Shown: positions 1-8,001, numbered from the stretch's first letter. The stretch: 64,000 nt of DNA from Allorhizobium undicola ORS 992 = ATCC 700741 (GCF_000621665.1 NZ_JHXQ01000013.1:1-64000), one strand, 5' to 3'. A program made the numbers and translations. Notes: generated by a model not told the origin, from the letters alone.

Positions 1-290
1 CTCTGATCGAAGACTTACCCGCCGACATCGTGATGGCAGACACCGCATATGACAGTGATCGCCTACGTGCCGCCATCGCCGAGAAAGGCGCAGTGGCGGT
101 GATCCCTAACAATCCTTCCCGCGCCAAGAAACACCCGCTGGACAAGGACCTCTATGCCCAACGCCATCTCATCGAATGCTGCTTCTCCAAGCTCAAGCAC
201 TTCCGCAGGGTCGCAACACGCTTCGAGAAAACAGCACGAAACTATCTCGCAGTCGTCACAATCGCAGCTATCGTCCTATGGATCAGGTAA
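1..290 (+). mobile_element. IS5-type transposase, 3' end only
   Basis: The reading frame is open at the window edge and stops at 288-290. The visible 95 residues look like the C-terminal part of a DDE transposase of the IS5 family: an Asp-containing segment (ADTAYDSDRLR) is followed by a segment with the catalytic Glu (HLIECCFSKLKHFRRVATRF) and a hydrophobic tail. Such transposases cut and join the ends of their insertion sequence. The bases right after the stop (CTGTCCACACGACCTAG, 291-307) are probably the right inverted repeat, but the left end is outside the window, so this cannot be verified here. The adjacent hipA gene is truncated close to this end, which suggests the insertion or a later deletion removed its 3' part. 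Confidence 0.8.
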
Positions 291-344
291 CTGTCCACAC
301 GACCTAGGACTTCCGATGTTCCCATCAACATCGCAAGACGGCCA

Positions 345-1374
345 TCACCGGGGGCTTACGCGGATCGTGCCGCCCTGGTGCTTGCTCAATGCGGAATTCC
401 GGCCGTGATTATCGGGATTGCCGAGGGCCAGGTTGGCGATGTCGCGCTTTATGTATTCAACAATGTCTGCGAATGGATCAGCCGAATATTGGCGCAGAAC
501 GTCGATATAGGCCTCATGCGTGCCGACATGGCCGAAATCGGCAACGCCGATCGCGGACACCAGGCTCTCTTGGCCCAGCCTGACGGTTCCGACGCCTTCT
601 TTGTTCTTCCGGTCGAACCGGGGAATGATCAGGACGCCTTCGGCATAGGCCGAGGGTTCGTTAACATTCAGACCGATCTCTTGAGCGATCCGCGAATAGA
701 GGGCTTCGCCTTCGAGAATCAGGCGGTCTATAGGCTCGTTGCTGCGGACCAGCTTGACGATCACGTGGCGCACGGCCTCATCATCGGTGACGAAGCTGTC
801 GGGATAATAGAGCCCGTCATTCGCCTGTGTCATAGAGACCTTCGGCCATTCGCCTTGTAGGCCGCTTGAGCCGGAGGCCAGCATTCCAAAGCGGTCGGCG
901 ACTTCCATGAAGCGATCCGACCGCTCAAGGATTTCCGCTTCTGTCACCCCTTGGCGCTCAACACCGCGCAGCCGTTCCGTTTCGGCGTCGGCCGCTTCCT
1001 TTGCGGATATTGCCTATGCCGCCCGTTGCCGATCGCAGAAGCAGAGGAAGATCAGAGGCGCGCGAGCCTTCAGCAAGGCTGAGATGCTCAGCAAGCTTTC
1101 GCCTCGCATGTCCCTGCGGCATGAGATCCAACAGGAAAGGCGGCCAGCTGCGGCTATATCGATTTTCGAGATCGACGGGATAACGGACGGATAAGGCGCG
1201 ATGATCACGGACCGTTTTTCCCGCAGAAAACTCCGTCGATGCCACGGTGACGAAATAGTCGAGATCGTAATCGACGATCGACGCGCCCTGGAAGCCGGCT
1301 GCGTCGTCCTTGAGTTCCAATGTCGCGGCGTGATGCCACTTGCCGTCAAAATGGGTTTGGAGCGTTAGGCGCAT
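345..1374 (-). pseudogene. hipA-like Ser/Thr kinase toxin, frameshifted and truncated
   Basis: Two reading frames on the minus strand form one HipA-like protein. Bases 1374 to about 1000 encode the N-terminal domain (FLLDLMPQGHARR, SATGGIGNIR). Near 996-1003 the frame shifts, and the homology resumes in the other frame (KEAADAETERLRGVERQGV) down to 345. The second half keeps the kinase catalytic loop (LALGNPDNHGRNSAL) but stops after RVSPR, just where HipA proteins normally continue into a metal-binding YDFAP segment. HipA kinases phosphorylate glutamyl-tRNA synthetase or similar targets and are silenced by a HipB antitoxin. No hipB is visible next to it. With a frameshift and a lost 3' end near the IS remnant, the gene is almost certainly inactive. 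A sequencing error could explain the frameshift but not the missing end. Confidence 0.75.
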
Positions 1375-1418
1375 TAATTGACCCTCTCAATGGATCAATT
1401 ATCGCAAAATTGGTATAT

Positions 1419-1444
1419 ATTCAACCCAATAAAGTGGGTTGAAT
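1419..1444 (-). promoter_or_regulatory. perfect palindrome upstream of hipA
   Basis: ATTCAACCCA and TGGGTTGAAT form a perfect 10-bp inverted repeat around a 6-bp spacer, 45-70 bp before the hipA start codon. hip operons are autorepressed through palindromes of this kind, so this is a candidate operator or promoter element. The role is inferred; only the palindrome is seen. Confidence 0.5.
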
Positions 1445-1607
1445 CACGCATTGGACCACTGAGCCTATATCGAGATGCCCAAATCACCTAAGTTACGGCG
1501 GTGCCATGCAGAAGACTTCTCCAACAGAGACAGCCATCGCAATTAGCGCTCAATAAGAAATGAGTCTGAAAATGTAGCCTTTTGGCGCAAAATCTACCAA
1601 TAGGCAT

Positions 1608-2123
1608 TCAGCTTGACACAGATTGTTCACTCTTTATCGTTCGATCGATTATAGGATCGACGGACTTAAATGACTCGAACATCCCTTTCATATCCATATA
1701 TACGGGATCCAAGTCTTCCATCTTCCGTACCGCAAGAAGGCTTTTTCGCAAATCGTTCATTGACGTTTGCAGCTTCTTCACGGCTACAGAATCCTGTAAG
1801 GACAGATTTTGAGTGTACGCGCTATATCCGGAATATTGTCTGGATAGGCTTGCTGCAATCTCGTCCCTCTTTTGAGAGTCCACTTTGCCATCATTGATAA
1901 GACCAGACGTAAAAGACTGAAATAGAACGAGCATATTTTCCCGTTCCTTATTCAAATTCTTGACAGCCTCGACCTTCATTTCTTCAATACGGTTCACTCG
2001 GGCTTCATACAGTGACCACCCGATCGTGTAGCCGCCCAAGCCTCCTGCCACCATGGTGGCGCATGCTGTGGCAAGGATATGTTCGCGGCAAAACGCAAGA
2101 GCTCCCTTCCACATTGTCAACAC
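1608..2123 (-). CDS. hypothetical membrane-anchored coiled-coil protein
   Basis: This 171-residue protein is not recognised. It has one likely transmembrane segment near residues 16-38 (ATACATMVAGGLGGYTIGWSL), then a charged, helix-rich region (RVNRIEEMKVEAVKNLNKERENM) that could form a coiled coil, and no visible catalytic motif. It lies 71 bp downstream of the 381-residue unknown gene on the same strand, so the two may be cotranscribed. The base composition is more AT-rich than the core genes further right, consistent with transfer as part of the integrated element. A possible ribosome binding site (AGGAGGTGTTGAC) precedes the ATG. No function is proposed. Confidence 0.6.
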   Translation of the reverse strand: MLTMWKGALAFCREHILATACATMVAGGLGGYTIGWSLYEARVNRIEEMKVEAVKNLNKERENMLVLFQSFTSGLINDGKVDSQKRDEIAASLSRQYSGYSAYTQNLSLQDSVAVKKLQTSMNDLRKSLLAVRKMEDLDPVYMDMKGMFESFKSVDPIIDRTIKSEQSVSS

Positions 2124-2194
2124 CTCCTGGTCGCAGATCGCGCACGACTACATGAACTCAGTCTGATAGTATATAGGAATTAATTGACGGATCG

Positions 2195-3340
2195 TTAGGG
2201 TTTTTGCCCGTTCCGGTTGACCTTGACGGACACACCGGTCTTCAGGCCGACCTCTTTCTTTGTCGCTTCGCGTCTGGGACACACGACCTTTTCCCAAAGA
2301 TCGAAGTTTGCGTGCATTTCCATCGATTCGCGAATATCCGCTTCGAGCTTCTCGTCGCATACTGAGCGGGTGGCATTGGCAGAATTTTCAACCGTTACTG
2401 CGATAGCTTCCTGCGCAGAAACACCCGCGCCTGAAATAGCCAGCATAGCAGACACATAACCCGCCAACATGACGTCCTTCATCGGACGTCCAAAATACCC
2501 CGGCGAGTGTATTTCGACACTCACGCCGCCAAAATACCTCTTATCGTAATATTTTTCAATTGCTTCGTGAAATGACAGCTGAAGGAAATTTTCGAGTTCA
2601 CCCTTTCTCAAGGCGATGTACTGAGACGCAAAATAGTTAGTTAGATCAAACGCTTCCGTGAGATCCTTTACATCGATCACGTCTTCCGTAACCCTGATCA
2701 AACTTCCGGACGTCTCCTTCCATATGTATTCGCCGTACGCAAATTCGTAGATATCCCGCTTATCTTCATCTTTCGATACTTGGATAATCGCCTGACGATT
2801 CTGCATCAGCCTGATGAGTCTTCGACTAAACTGGCCTTTCGCCATCGTCACGTCGAGCCACTTCACTTTCCGAGCAGGTATTTTTTCATCGGGATAACGA
2901 CGGCTGACCACTTGATAATTCGGATCGAACTCGCCTTCAAACTCGCCAATGTAGACAGTCGAATTGTAGCCTTTGCCGGGTATTACAATGAGGTCGCCCG
3001 GACGAGCTTCCGCATAGAGGTCGTGAATCTCATGTACGAACCGTGGGGCCTGCACAGCCGGATTCTTAACTTGATAAGTCGCGGCGTCTCTACTCGGCTC
3101 GTCATCTTTTTTTGAGCCCCGGTGCCATAACGAAATACGCTTGGCCATTCGGAGCCGGTTTCGGAAATCTTCATCGTCAATGTTGATTACCGCTGGCAAC
3201 GTGATGCCTGGTATGTCCAAGAAAACCGAATTCGTTTCAAAAAAATCCGCGTAAAAGCGCTTCCCATCCCCAGGATGAAGAATGAAGATTCGATGATCGT
3301 CAGGAAGGATGCGAATTTCTGGATCAATTACAACGGCCAT
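2195..3340 (-). CDS. hypothetical protein with possible EVE/PUA-like domain
   Basis: This 381-residue protein is not recognised as a named family. Around residues 112-160 it shows RPGDLIVIP, VYIGEFEGEF and PARKVKWL, an order of motifs reminiscent of the EVE/PUA-like beta-barrel found in nucleic-acid or modified-base sensors of restriction-type defence proteins. A mostly helical region follows, then a Gly/Ala-rich hydrophobic stretch near 300-325 (VMLAGYVSAMLAISGAGVSAQEAIAV). No nuclease, helicase or ATPase motif is visible. It is the largest cargo gene of the integrated element and is followed by the membrane-anchored coiled-coil gene on the same strand. The domain assignment is pattern-based inference and needs a profile search. 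Confidence 0.6.
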   Translation of the reverse strand: MAVVIDPEIRILPDDHRIFILHPGDGKRFYADFFETNSVFLDIPGITLPAVINIDDEDFRNRLRMAKRISLWHRGSKKDDEPSRDAATYQVKNPAVQAPRFVHEIHDLYAEARPGDLIVIPGKGYNSTVYIGEFEGEFDPNYQVVSRRYPDEKIPARKVKWLDVTMAKGQFSRRLIRLMQNRQAIIQVSKDEDKRDIYEFAYGEYIWKETSGSLIRVTEDVIDVKDLTEAFDLTNYFASQYIALRKGELENFLQLSFHEAIEKYYDKRYFGGVSVEIHSPGYFGRPMKDVMLAGYVSAMLAISGAGVSAQEAIAVTVENSANATRSVCDEKLEADIRESMEMHANFDLWEKVVCPRREATKKEVGLKTGVSVKVNRNGQKP

Positions 3341-3515
3341 AGACGCCCCGACAGAATCACTCTTAGATAGAAGTATAAGGTCTATTCAAAGCGCTACAAC
3401 GATTGCAATATTTCTCGCCTCACCTCCACAACCTTTATACGAAATTTGTTCGTTTCGTATAATTGACGGCTTTTTGACAGAACGACCTCGGGGCATTCCT
3501 CGCAACACAATAGGG

Positions 3516-3869
3516 TCAAGCTTGCCAGCTCCCAAAACGGTCGCGGAAAATCCTGATCCGAGTGACCATCTTTCGGCCACGCAGTGCAATCGCGCACGAG
3601 AACACCATCACTGAAACGCTTGTTGTCGGATACAGCCAAGCGCCTGAAGAATTTTCACGATCAAACAAGATGAGCAGAATGGCGCCAATCGCCGCGAAGA
3701 AGACCATCCCGAAATCGTATTGTTTTGAGAGGCTGCTGAGCCGGGCCGAATGCCGGGCATAGCGTAACTGCCTTGCCAACTTTCGCTTTTCGGATACCAG
3801 TTGATCACGCTGGCGACCAAGCACGTATACGCCCTGCATTATCTGCTCTTCGAAGTTCGATTTACTCAT
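3516..3869 (-). CDS. small two-TM hypothetical protein coupled to XRE repressor
   Basis: This protein of 117 residues has a basic, helical N-terminal half (QRDQLVSEKRKLARQLRYARHSARL) and two likely transmembrane segments near residues 54-69 (GMVFFAAIGAILLILF) and 78-96 (LYPTTSVSVMVFSCAIALR). Its ATG overlaps the stop codon of the upstream repressor gene by four bases (ATGA), so translation is probably coupled. No family is recognised. A small membrane protein translated with a repressor recalls prophage or superinfection-exclusion genes, but that is only an analogy from context. Confidence 0.6.
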   Translation of the reverse strand: MSKSNFEEQIMQGVYVLGRQRDQLVSEKRKLARQLRYARHSARLSSLSKQYDFGMVFFAAIGAILLILFDRENSSGAWLYPTTSVSVMVFSCAIALRGRKMVTRIRIFRDRFGSWQA

Positions 3870-4276
3870 ATCGCTGACCTCAGATATTTTTCTGCAATTT
3901 CCTCTGTGAATTCGCCGTGCTGTTCGGCGTAGTCGATCAGGAACCGGATGAGCTTCAAGCGCTTGTCCGGTTCCACCTGACAGTTTTCCCTTGCGATGAA
4001 AGCGTCAACTGCCCCCGTGACCTGGTGATACAGGTCGACGGTATCCCGATTGTAAGGGCTTCCTTCCCCCGTGAGCATCCACGCGGGGTTCACATTGAAT
4101 TTGACATGCAGAAGCCGGAGAAGTTTTGCCGGGATCTCGCGATTACCGCGCTCGTAGGTGTTGTAAGCGCTTTGCGACACCTCAAGCGCTTCTGAAAAGG
4201 GCACCTGCTTTAACCCGGAATCCTTCCGGATTTTACCCAGCCGCTGCCCCATCGCCTCCATGAATCCATCTTGCAT
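3866..4276 (-). CDS. XRE-family transcriptional repressor
   Basis: This 136-residue protein starts with a Cro/CI-type helix-turn-helix (about residues 8-62: GQRLGKIRKDSGLKQVPFSEALEVSQSAYNTYERGNREIPAKLLRLL), with the NPAWMLTGEG segment that typically follows in phage-type repressors. The C-terminal half is helical and lacks a visible protease or dimerisation motif. It is divergent from the HTH/integrase genes that begin at 4372, the usual place for the master repressor of an integrated element, so it probably controls excision and cargo genes from the 4277-4371 region. It overlaps the next gene by four bases. Confidence 0.8.
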   Translation of the reverse strand: MQDGFMEAMGQRLGKIRKDSGLKQVPFSEALEVSQSAYNTYERGNREIPAKLLRLLHVKFNVNPAWMLTGEGSPYNRDTVDLYHQVTGAVDAFIARENCQVEPDKRLKLIRFLIDYAEQHGEFTEEIAEKYLRSAI

Positions 4277-4371
4277 CGAAATATCTCAAATGCGATAAAA
4301 GTGTTGTGTCCAGCGCGATTATATGATTCGTTCTGTCTCGTGTCGAATTATCTCTATGGAGTTGAGCAGTT

Positions 4372-4590
4372 ATGCAATCTCAGCTTTTATCACCGAAGCA
4401 ATTGGCCGATCGTTCCGGATGGCCGGTCGCTCGCATCCGGAACCTGATCGCCAAGCAGGAAATCCGTCATGTCCGGATTGGCGGAAGCTTGTTCCTGCCG
4501 GAAAACGCCGTGGATGAGTATCTTGCGGCGAATATGGTCGAGCCCAAGCAGAAGGCTTTGGCGCTTGCTGACAGCCTCTCCAGAGCGTGA
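4372..4590 (+). CDS. HTH excisionase-like protein
   Basis: This 72-residue protein is almost entirely a winged-helix DNA-binding domain of the MerR/AlpA/excisionase type: SPKQLADRSGWPVARIRNLIAKQEIRHVRIGGSLFLPENAVDEYL, with the recognition helix followed by the wing. Such small proteins bend DNA at att sites to direct excision or act as activators of integrase genes. It is the first gene of a rightward cluster that ends in the integrase and is divergent from the XRE repressor. A GGAG ribosome binding site precedes the ATG. Its exact role, excision or regulation, is inferred from position. Confidence 0.7.
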   Translation: MQSQLLSPKQLADRSGWPVARIRNLIAKQEIRHVRIGGSLFLPENAVDEYLAANMVEPKQKALALADSLSRA

Positions 4591-4600
4591 GGAGCGGCAC

Positions 4601-4867
4601 ATGAAGCAGCAAGCTGAAGCGCTGGCCCCACGCCCCATCTACAAAGTCGCGGTCAGCCGCGTCCGTGCGGCGGAACTCCTCGACGTCTCGACGGGCACCT
4701 TTGACGACTGGGTTCGCCGTGGCCTGATGCCGAAAGGTGTGAAGATCGGCGCGTTGCGCCGTTGGGACGCGGAGGAAATCCGGGCGTCCTGGTACGACAT
4801 CAAAGAACAGGGCTTGAGCGGAGATGAAGACGATGGCGAAAACCCGTTTGATTACGCGGTCGGGTAG
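4601..4867 (+). CDS. small HTH protein upstream of integrase
   Basis: The start at 4601 was chosen because GAGGAG precedes it and it follows the previous stop by only 10 bases. The 88-residue product has an HTH_17-like segment (SRVRAAELLDVSTGTFDDWVRRGLMPKGVKIGALRRWDAEEIRASW), where the Trp-Asp-Ala-Glu-Glu pattern matches the end of many excisionase-type domains. An acidic tail follows. The 3' end overlaps the start of the integrase gene by about 35 bases, so the two are probably coupled. Two consecutive HTH genes before the integrase suggest one excisionase and one regulator, but which is which cannot be told. Confidence 0.65.
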   Translation: MKQQAEALAPRPIYKVAVSRVRAAELLDVSTGTFDDWVRRGLMPKGVKIGALRRWDAEEIRASWYDIKEQGLSGDEDDGENPFDYAVG

Positions 4868-6068
4868 TCAGCGCGTCCCCTTCAAATATTGCTCGCGAGA
4901 TATCGATCGGCACGGCAACGAGCGTTTTTATCTCCGCCTGCCTGGCATGCCGAAATATCGCATGACGTCCGTTTATCTGGACGAGGCGGGCAGCGTTACC
5001 CAGGCGTTTACCGAGGAATATCATCGCGTATTGGCTGGCGATCGTGGTGAAAAGACGGTCCCGATTTCAAGACTGGAGCCCGGCTCGGTTCGCTGGCTGG
5101 TCGAGACCTATTATCGTTCCAAGGCATTTCAAAGCCAGTCTCCGGCCACGCAGAAAGACAAGAAGAGCGTTCTCAATCGCTATTGCGTCAATGTGGGCGA
5201 ACTGCCGTTCAAGAAGATCCGCAAATCCGACATCGAAGCCAGTCAGATGAAGCGCAGCGGCACGCCCGGCGCGGCTGACAAGCTGGTGAAGTACCTGAAG
5301 GCTCTGTTCAATTGGGCCATCAGCGCCGAACTGGCCACCTTCAATCCCGCGAACGGCGTCACCAAAATCCATAAATCTCCCGGTTTCCACACCTGGAGCG
5401 AAGCGGAACTGGCGCGCTATCGCGCAGCCTATCCGCTGGGCTCCATGGCCCGGCTTGCAATGGAACTGATGCTGAATTTGGGCGTCCGCCGGTCGGACCT
5501 CGTCAAGCTCGGGTGGCGCAACTTGGTCGGCGACCGCATCGAATTCATGCCGGAGAAGGGCTCGGGCAAATATGCGCAGTCCCTCAGCTTGCCCGTCACA
5601 GACGAGCTTCGCGAGGCGCTGGACGCGATCACGCATGATCAGCCGACCTTTCTTGTCACCGAATACGGGAAGGCGTTCAGCGGGAACGGCTTCGGCAACA
5701 AGATGCGCCAGTGGTGCAACGATGCCGATTTACCGGAATGCTCGTCGCACGGCCTCAGAAAGGCGTCCGCGACCATCCTCGCCGAGGCCGGCGCGACCGA
5801 ACATCAGTTGATGGCGATCTTCGGCTGGTCTGATTCCAAGATGGCCCAGCACTACACGAAAGCGGCCCAGTCCAAGCGGATTATCGATGCCGGTTTCGAG
5901 CGTAGGAAAACCTATGTGGCCCGCAAAAATGTCCCACTTTCATCGAACCGGAATTCCGGTGAGACAAATCGAGGAAAAAATGATGGAAAAACAACGTCCG
6001 AAGACAGAAATGGTGGGCCCGGAGGGACTCGAACCCCCAACCAAGCGGTTATGAGCCGCCGGCTCTAA
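4833..6068 (+). CDS. tyrosine recombinase (integrase)
   Basis: Site-specific recombinase that would integrate and excise the element at the tRNA gene. It has an N-terminal arm-binding region, a SAM-like core-binding domain (about residues 85-180) and a catalytic domain with the tyrosine recombinase residues: Arg in LGVRRSDL (about 220), HGLR (about 308), the Trp of FGWSD (about 331) and the nucleophile in QHYTK (about 341). The start at 4833 is preferred over 4824 because GGAG at 4820-4823 is properly spaced. The last 20 or so residues (GGPGGTRTPNQAVMSRRL) are simply the antisense of the tRNA-Ile2 gene, so the reading frame crosses the attachment site. The native C-terminus before integration may differ. 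Confidence 0.9.
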   Translation: MAKTRLITRSGSQRVPFKYCSRDIDRHGNERFYLRLPGMPKYRMTSVYLDEAGSVTQAFTEEYHRVLAGDRGEKTVPISRLEPGSVRWLVETYYRSKAFQSQSPATQKDKKSVLNRYCVNVGELPFKKIRKSDIEASQMKRSGTPGAADKLVKYLKALFNWAISAELATFNPANGVTKIHKSPGFHTWSEAELARYRAAYPLGSMARLAMELMLNLGVRRSDLVKLGWRNLVGDRIEFMPEKGSGKYAQSLSLPVTDELREALDAITHDQPTFLVTEYGKAFSGNGFGNKMRQWCNDADLPECSSHGLRKASATILAEAGATEHQLMAIFGWSDSKMAQHYTKAAQSKRIIDAGFERRKTYVARKNVPLSSNRNSGETNRGKNDGKTTSEDRNGGPGGTRTPNQAVMSRRL

Positions 6069-6086
6069 CCATTGAGCTACAGGCCC
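6011..6086 (-). tRNA. tRNA-Ile2 (CAU anticodon), attachment site
   Basis: The minus strand reads as a 76-nt cloverleaf from GGGCCTGTAGCTCAATGGTT to GGGCCCACCA. The anticodon loop is CTCATAA and the T-loop contains GGTTCGAGTCC. The acceptor stem pairs GGGCC with GGCCC. The anticodon CAU with the GGCGGCTCATAACCGC stem and overall similarity to E. coli ileX indicate an Ile tRNA whose C34 is converted to lysidine, rather than Met. CCA is encoded. The 3' end faces the integrase, the classic target for tyrosine-integrase elements, so its 3' part is the probable att core. No second copy of the 3' end is seen further left in the window. Confidence 0.92.
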
Positions 6087-6265
6087 TCCGGTTTGCACCG
6101 GGCCGGTTTTGTCAATGGTTTCAGAAACCGGCGTGGGTCGTCTAGCGGAAAATCCTTGGCTCGACAAGTGTTTGCCGTAATGAGTGAGCAGTGTGGGATC
6201 GGGTTTCTGGCAGAGCTGGGGTTTTGGGGCGTTTTGCTGTTTGTTTCAGGAGGATTGATGTGGGC

Positions 6266-6994
6266 ATGAATTCCATTGTTTCGCGCGGCTGTCTGGTGAT
6301 TTTGGCCGGGTGCTGGCTGGCGGGTCCGGCGTTTGCGCAGGAGGGGCGGGAGGCCCGGCCGGTTCTAAATGTCGTCGGCGAGGGGCAGGTTTCCGTGGCG
6401 CCGGATATGGCCATTGTTCAGCTTGGAGTGGTGAGTGAGGGCAAGAGTGCCGATGAGGCCCTTGCTGCCAATAGCCGGTCCATGGCCAAGGTTTTGCAAG
6501 CCTTGAAGGATGGCGGTCTGGCGGAGCGGGATTTGCAGACGAGCGGGTTCCAGATCGTGCCCCTGTATCGGCAGGATCAGCCGGACAAGCCGCCGCAGGC
6601 GCCTTCTATCGAGGGCTATAGCGTATCGAATGGCCTGACCGTTCGCGTTCGGGACTTGCAGAAGCTTGGCGGTGTGATTGATCGCTCTGTCAAGCTTGGC
6701 GTCAATCAGGGTGGCTCGGTGGAATTTACCAATGACAAACCCGACGAGGCGCTGGATCGCGCCCGCAAGGCTGCTGTTGAAGATGCCATGCGCCGCGCCA
6801 GAATTTTGGCCGAGGCTGCGGGCGTCAAGCTTGGTCCCGTCATTTCCATTCAGGAAAGCGGCACAAATCCGGTGGCGGCGCCCATGGTAATGAAGGCGGC
6901 AATGCGTAATGCTGCGGCAGAAGCCGTGCCGATTGCCGCGGGAGAAAACAGCTACCGCGTTACGGTCAGCATGGCTTTTTCCCTTTCGCCGTGA
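6266..6994 (+). CDS. SIMPL-domain periplasmic protein
   Basis: This 242-residue protein has a signal peptide (MNSIVSRGCLVILAGCWLAGPAFA) followed by a SIMPL/DUF541 domain: LNVVGEGQVSVAPDMAIVQLGVVSEG at the start, YSVSNGLTVRVRDLQKLGGVID in the middle, and the helix ARKAAVEDAMRRARILAEAAGVKLGPVISIQE. The family includes E. coli YggE and Brucella BP26/Omp28, which are periplasmic and oligomeric with uncertain function, sometimes linked to oxidative stress. A strong AGGAGG at 6248-6253 also allows a GTG start at 6260, two codons upstream, so the exact start is not fixed. It is a single-gene unit, convergent with the Omp gene to its right. Confidence 0.9.
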   Translation: MNSIVSRGCLVILAGCWLAGPAFAQEGREARPVLNVVGEGQVSVAPDMAIVQLGVVSEGKSADEALAANSRSMAKVLQALKDGGLAERDLQTSGFQIVPLYRQDQPDKPPQAPSIEGYSVSNGLTVRVRDLQKLGGVIDRSVKLGVNQGGSVEFTNDKPDEALDRARKAAVEDAMRRARILAEAAGVKLGPVISIQESGTNPVAAPMVMKAAMRNAAAEAVPIAAGENSYRVTVSMAFSLSP

Positions 6995-7049
6995 CTTCCC
7001 TTCCAGATTGACGGCCTTCGGCATGTTGATGCCGCATCAAGGCCTGTGA

Positions 7050-7107
7050 ACGGCGCATCTGTCCAATCATTCCCGCGTGACGGCGATTGGCCTGTCAGAT
7101 GCGCCGT
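7050..7107. terminator. long hairpin between convergent genes
   Basis: ACGGCGCATCTG (7050-7061) pairs perfectly with CAGATGCGCCGT (7096-7107), and an inner CCAATC/GATTGG pair (7063-7068 and 7085-7090) extends the stem. It lies between the ends of the SIMPL and Omp genes, so it may terminate transcription from both sides, although no clear T run follows. Confidence 0.5.
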
Positions 7108-7114
7108 AGAAGCG

Positions 7115-7753
7115 TCAGAACTTTACGCCAACGCCGACATTCACCACATGCTGTTTCATGTCGATGTCGATGCCGCTCAGATCCCTGGAGGCGAAATCGT
7201 TGTAGCGATATTCGCCGCGAACGAAGATGCGGTTGGTCAGCGCGTAGTCTACGCCAGCGCCAACCGTCCAGCCGTTAAAGGTGGTGTGACCATCGACAGA
7301 GCCGGTGTTGTCCAGGTGGCCGCGCGTGGCAGTCCAGCCGCCTGCCGCATAAACCAGGGCGCGATCCAGTGCATAGCCCACCCGCGCACGGGCAGAGCCG
7401 GATACATCCGTTCCCAACTTGATGCCGCTATAGTCGTTTTCATTCCAGTCGTAGTTCAGGTCGCCTTCGATGCCGACGATGACGTTGTGGCCCACGTCGA
7501 AATTCCACCCGGCAAAGCCGCCCAACCGGCCGCCATCGAAATCGTCGGAGGCGGAAGCGCCGCCAGACGAAAGTTTCATGTCCAGCCAGCCATAGCCGCC
7601 ATGCACACCCGCATATCCGCCAGCCCAGCTGAAGGCAGCGGGCGTTTCCACCGCAGCCGGAGGCGCCGGTGTTTCGGAAACAGCGTCAGCCGCCATGGCC
7701 TGACCCGAAATCGCGAGCATTGCGGCGGTGGCGAGCAAAAGTTTGAAATTCAT
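7115..7753 (-). CDS. Omp25/Omp31-type outer membrane beta-barrel protein
   Basis: The start at 7753 gives a clean signal peptide (MNFKLLLATAAMLAISGQAMA) and follows an AGGGG site. The mature protein has a Pro/Ala-rich linker (SETPAPPAAVETPAAFSWAGGYAGVHGGYGW), then eight alternating aromatic/hydrophobic beta strands, and ends with VNVGVGVKF, the C-terminal Phe signal for outer membrane assembly. Length of 212 residues is typical of the family. Motifs GWNFDVG, GIEGDLNYDW, GSARARVGYALDRALVYAAGGW and VRGEYRYNDF are family hallmarks. Members are abundant surface proteins that stabilise the envelope. It is a tandem paralog of the gene at 8194-8835. Confidence 0.92.
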   Translation of the reverse strand: MNFKLLLATAAMLAISGQAMAADAVSETPAPPAAVETPAAFSWAGGYAGVHGGYGWLDMKLSSGGASASDDFDGGRLGGFAGWNFDVGHNVIVGIEGDLNYDWNENDYSGIKLGTDVSGSARARVGYALDRALVYAAGGWTATRGHLDNTGSVDGHTTFNGWTVGAGVDYALTNRIFVRGEYRYNDFASRDLSGIDIDMKQHVVNVGVGVKF

Positions 7754-8001
7754 GTAAATACCCCTGAATGGACATGTCCGGCACAATCGTGACCGGTTAC
7801 TGAAGCAGTTCGATCCGATAGGTGTATTGCGCGTCCGACCATCGGGCCGCGCGACTCCTATAGACTTCTATCTATCTGTTTTTGCAGGTGTTCTGCAAAA
7901 ACGCGGCCACCATAGATAGAATGGCTGCCCTTGTCTGTAACTGAATTGCAACAATTCAGGGTTGCTTTTTCAGTCATGTCATTCTGAGGTGGGCTAAACG
8001 G

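Noticed and set aside
6011-6086. Initiator or elongator tRNA-Met
   Set aside because: The CAU anticodon fits Met, but the anticodon stem, acceptor stem and overall similarity to ileX indicate tRNA-Ile2 read with lysidine.
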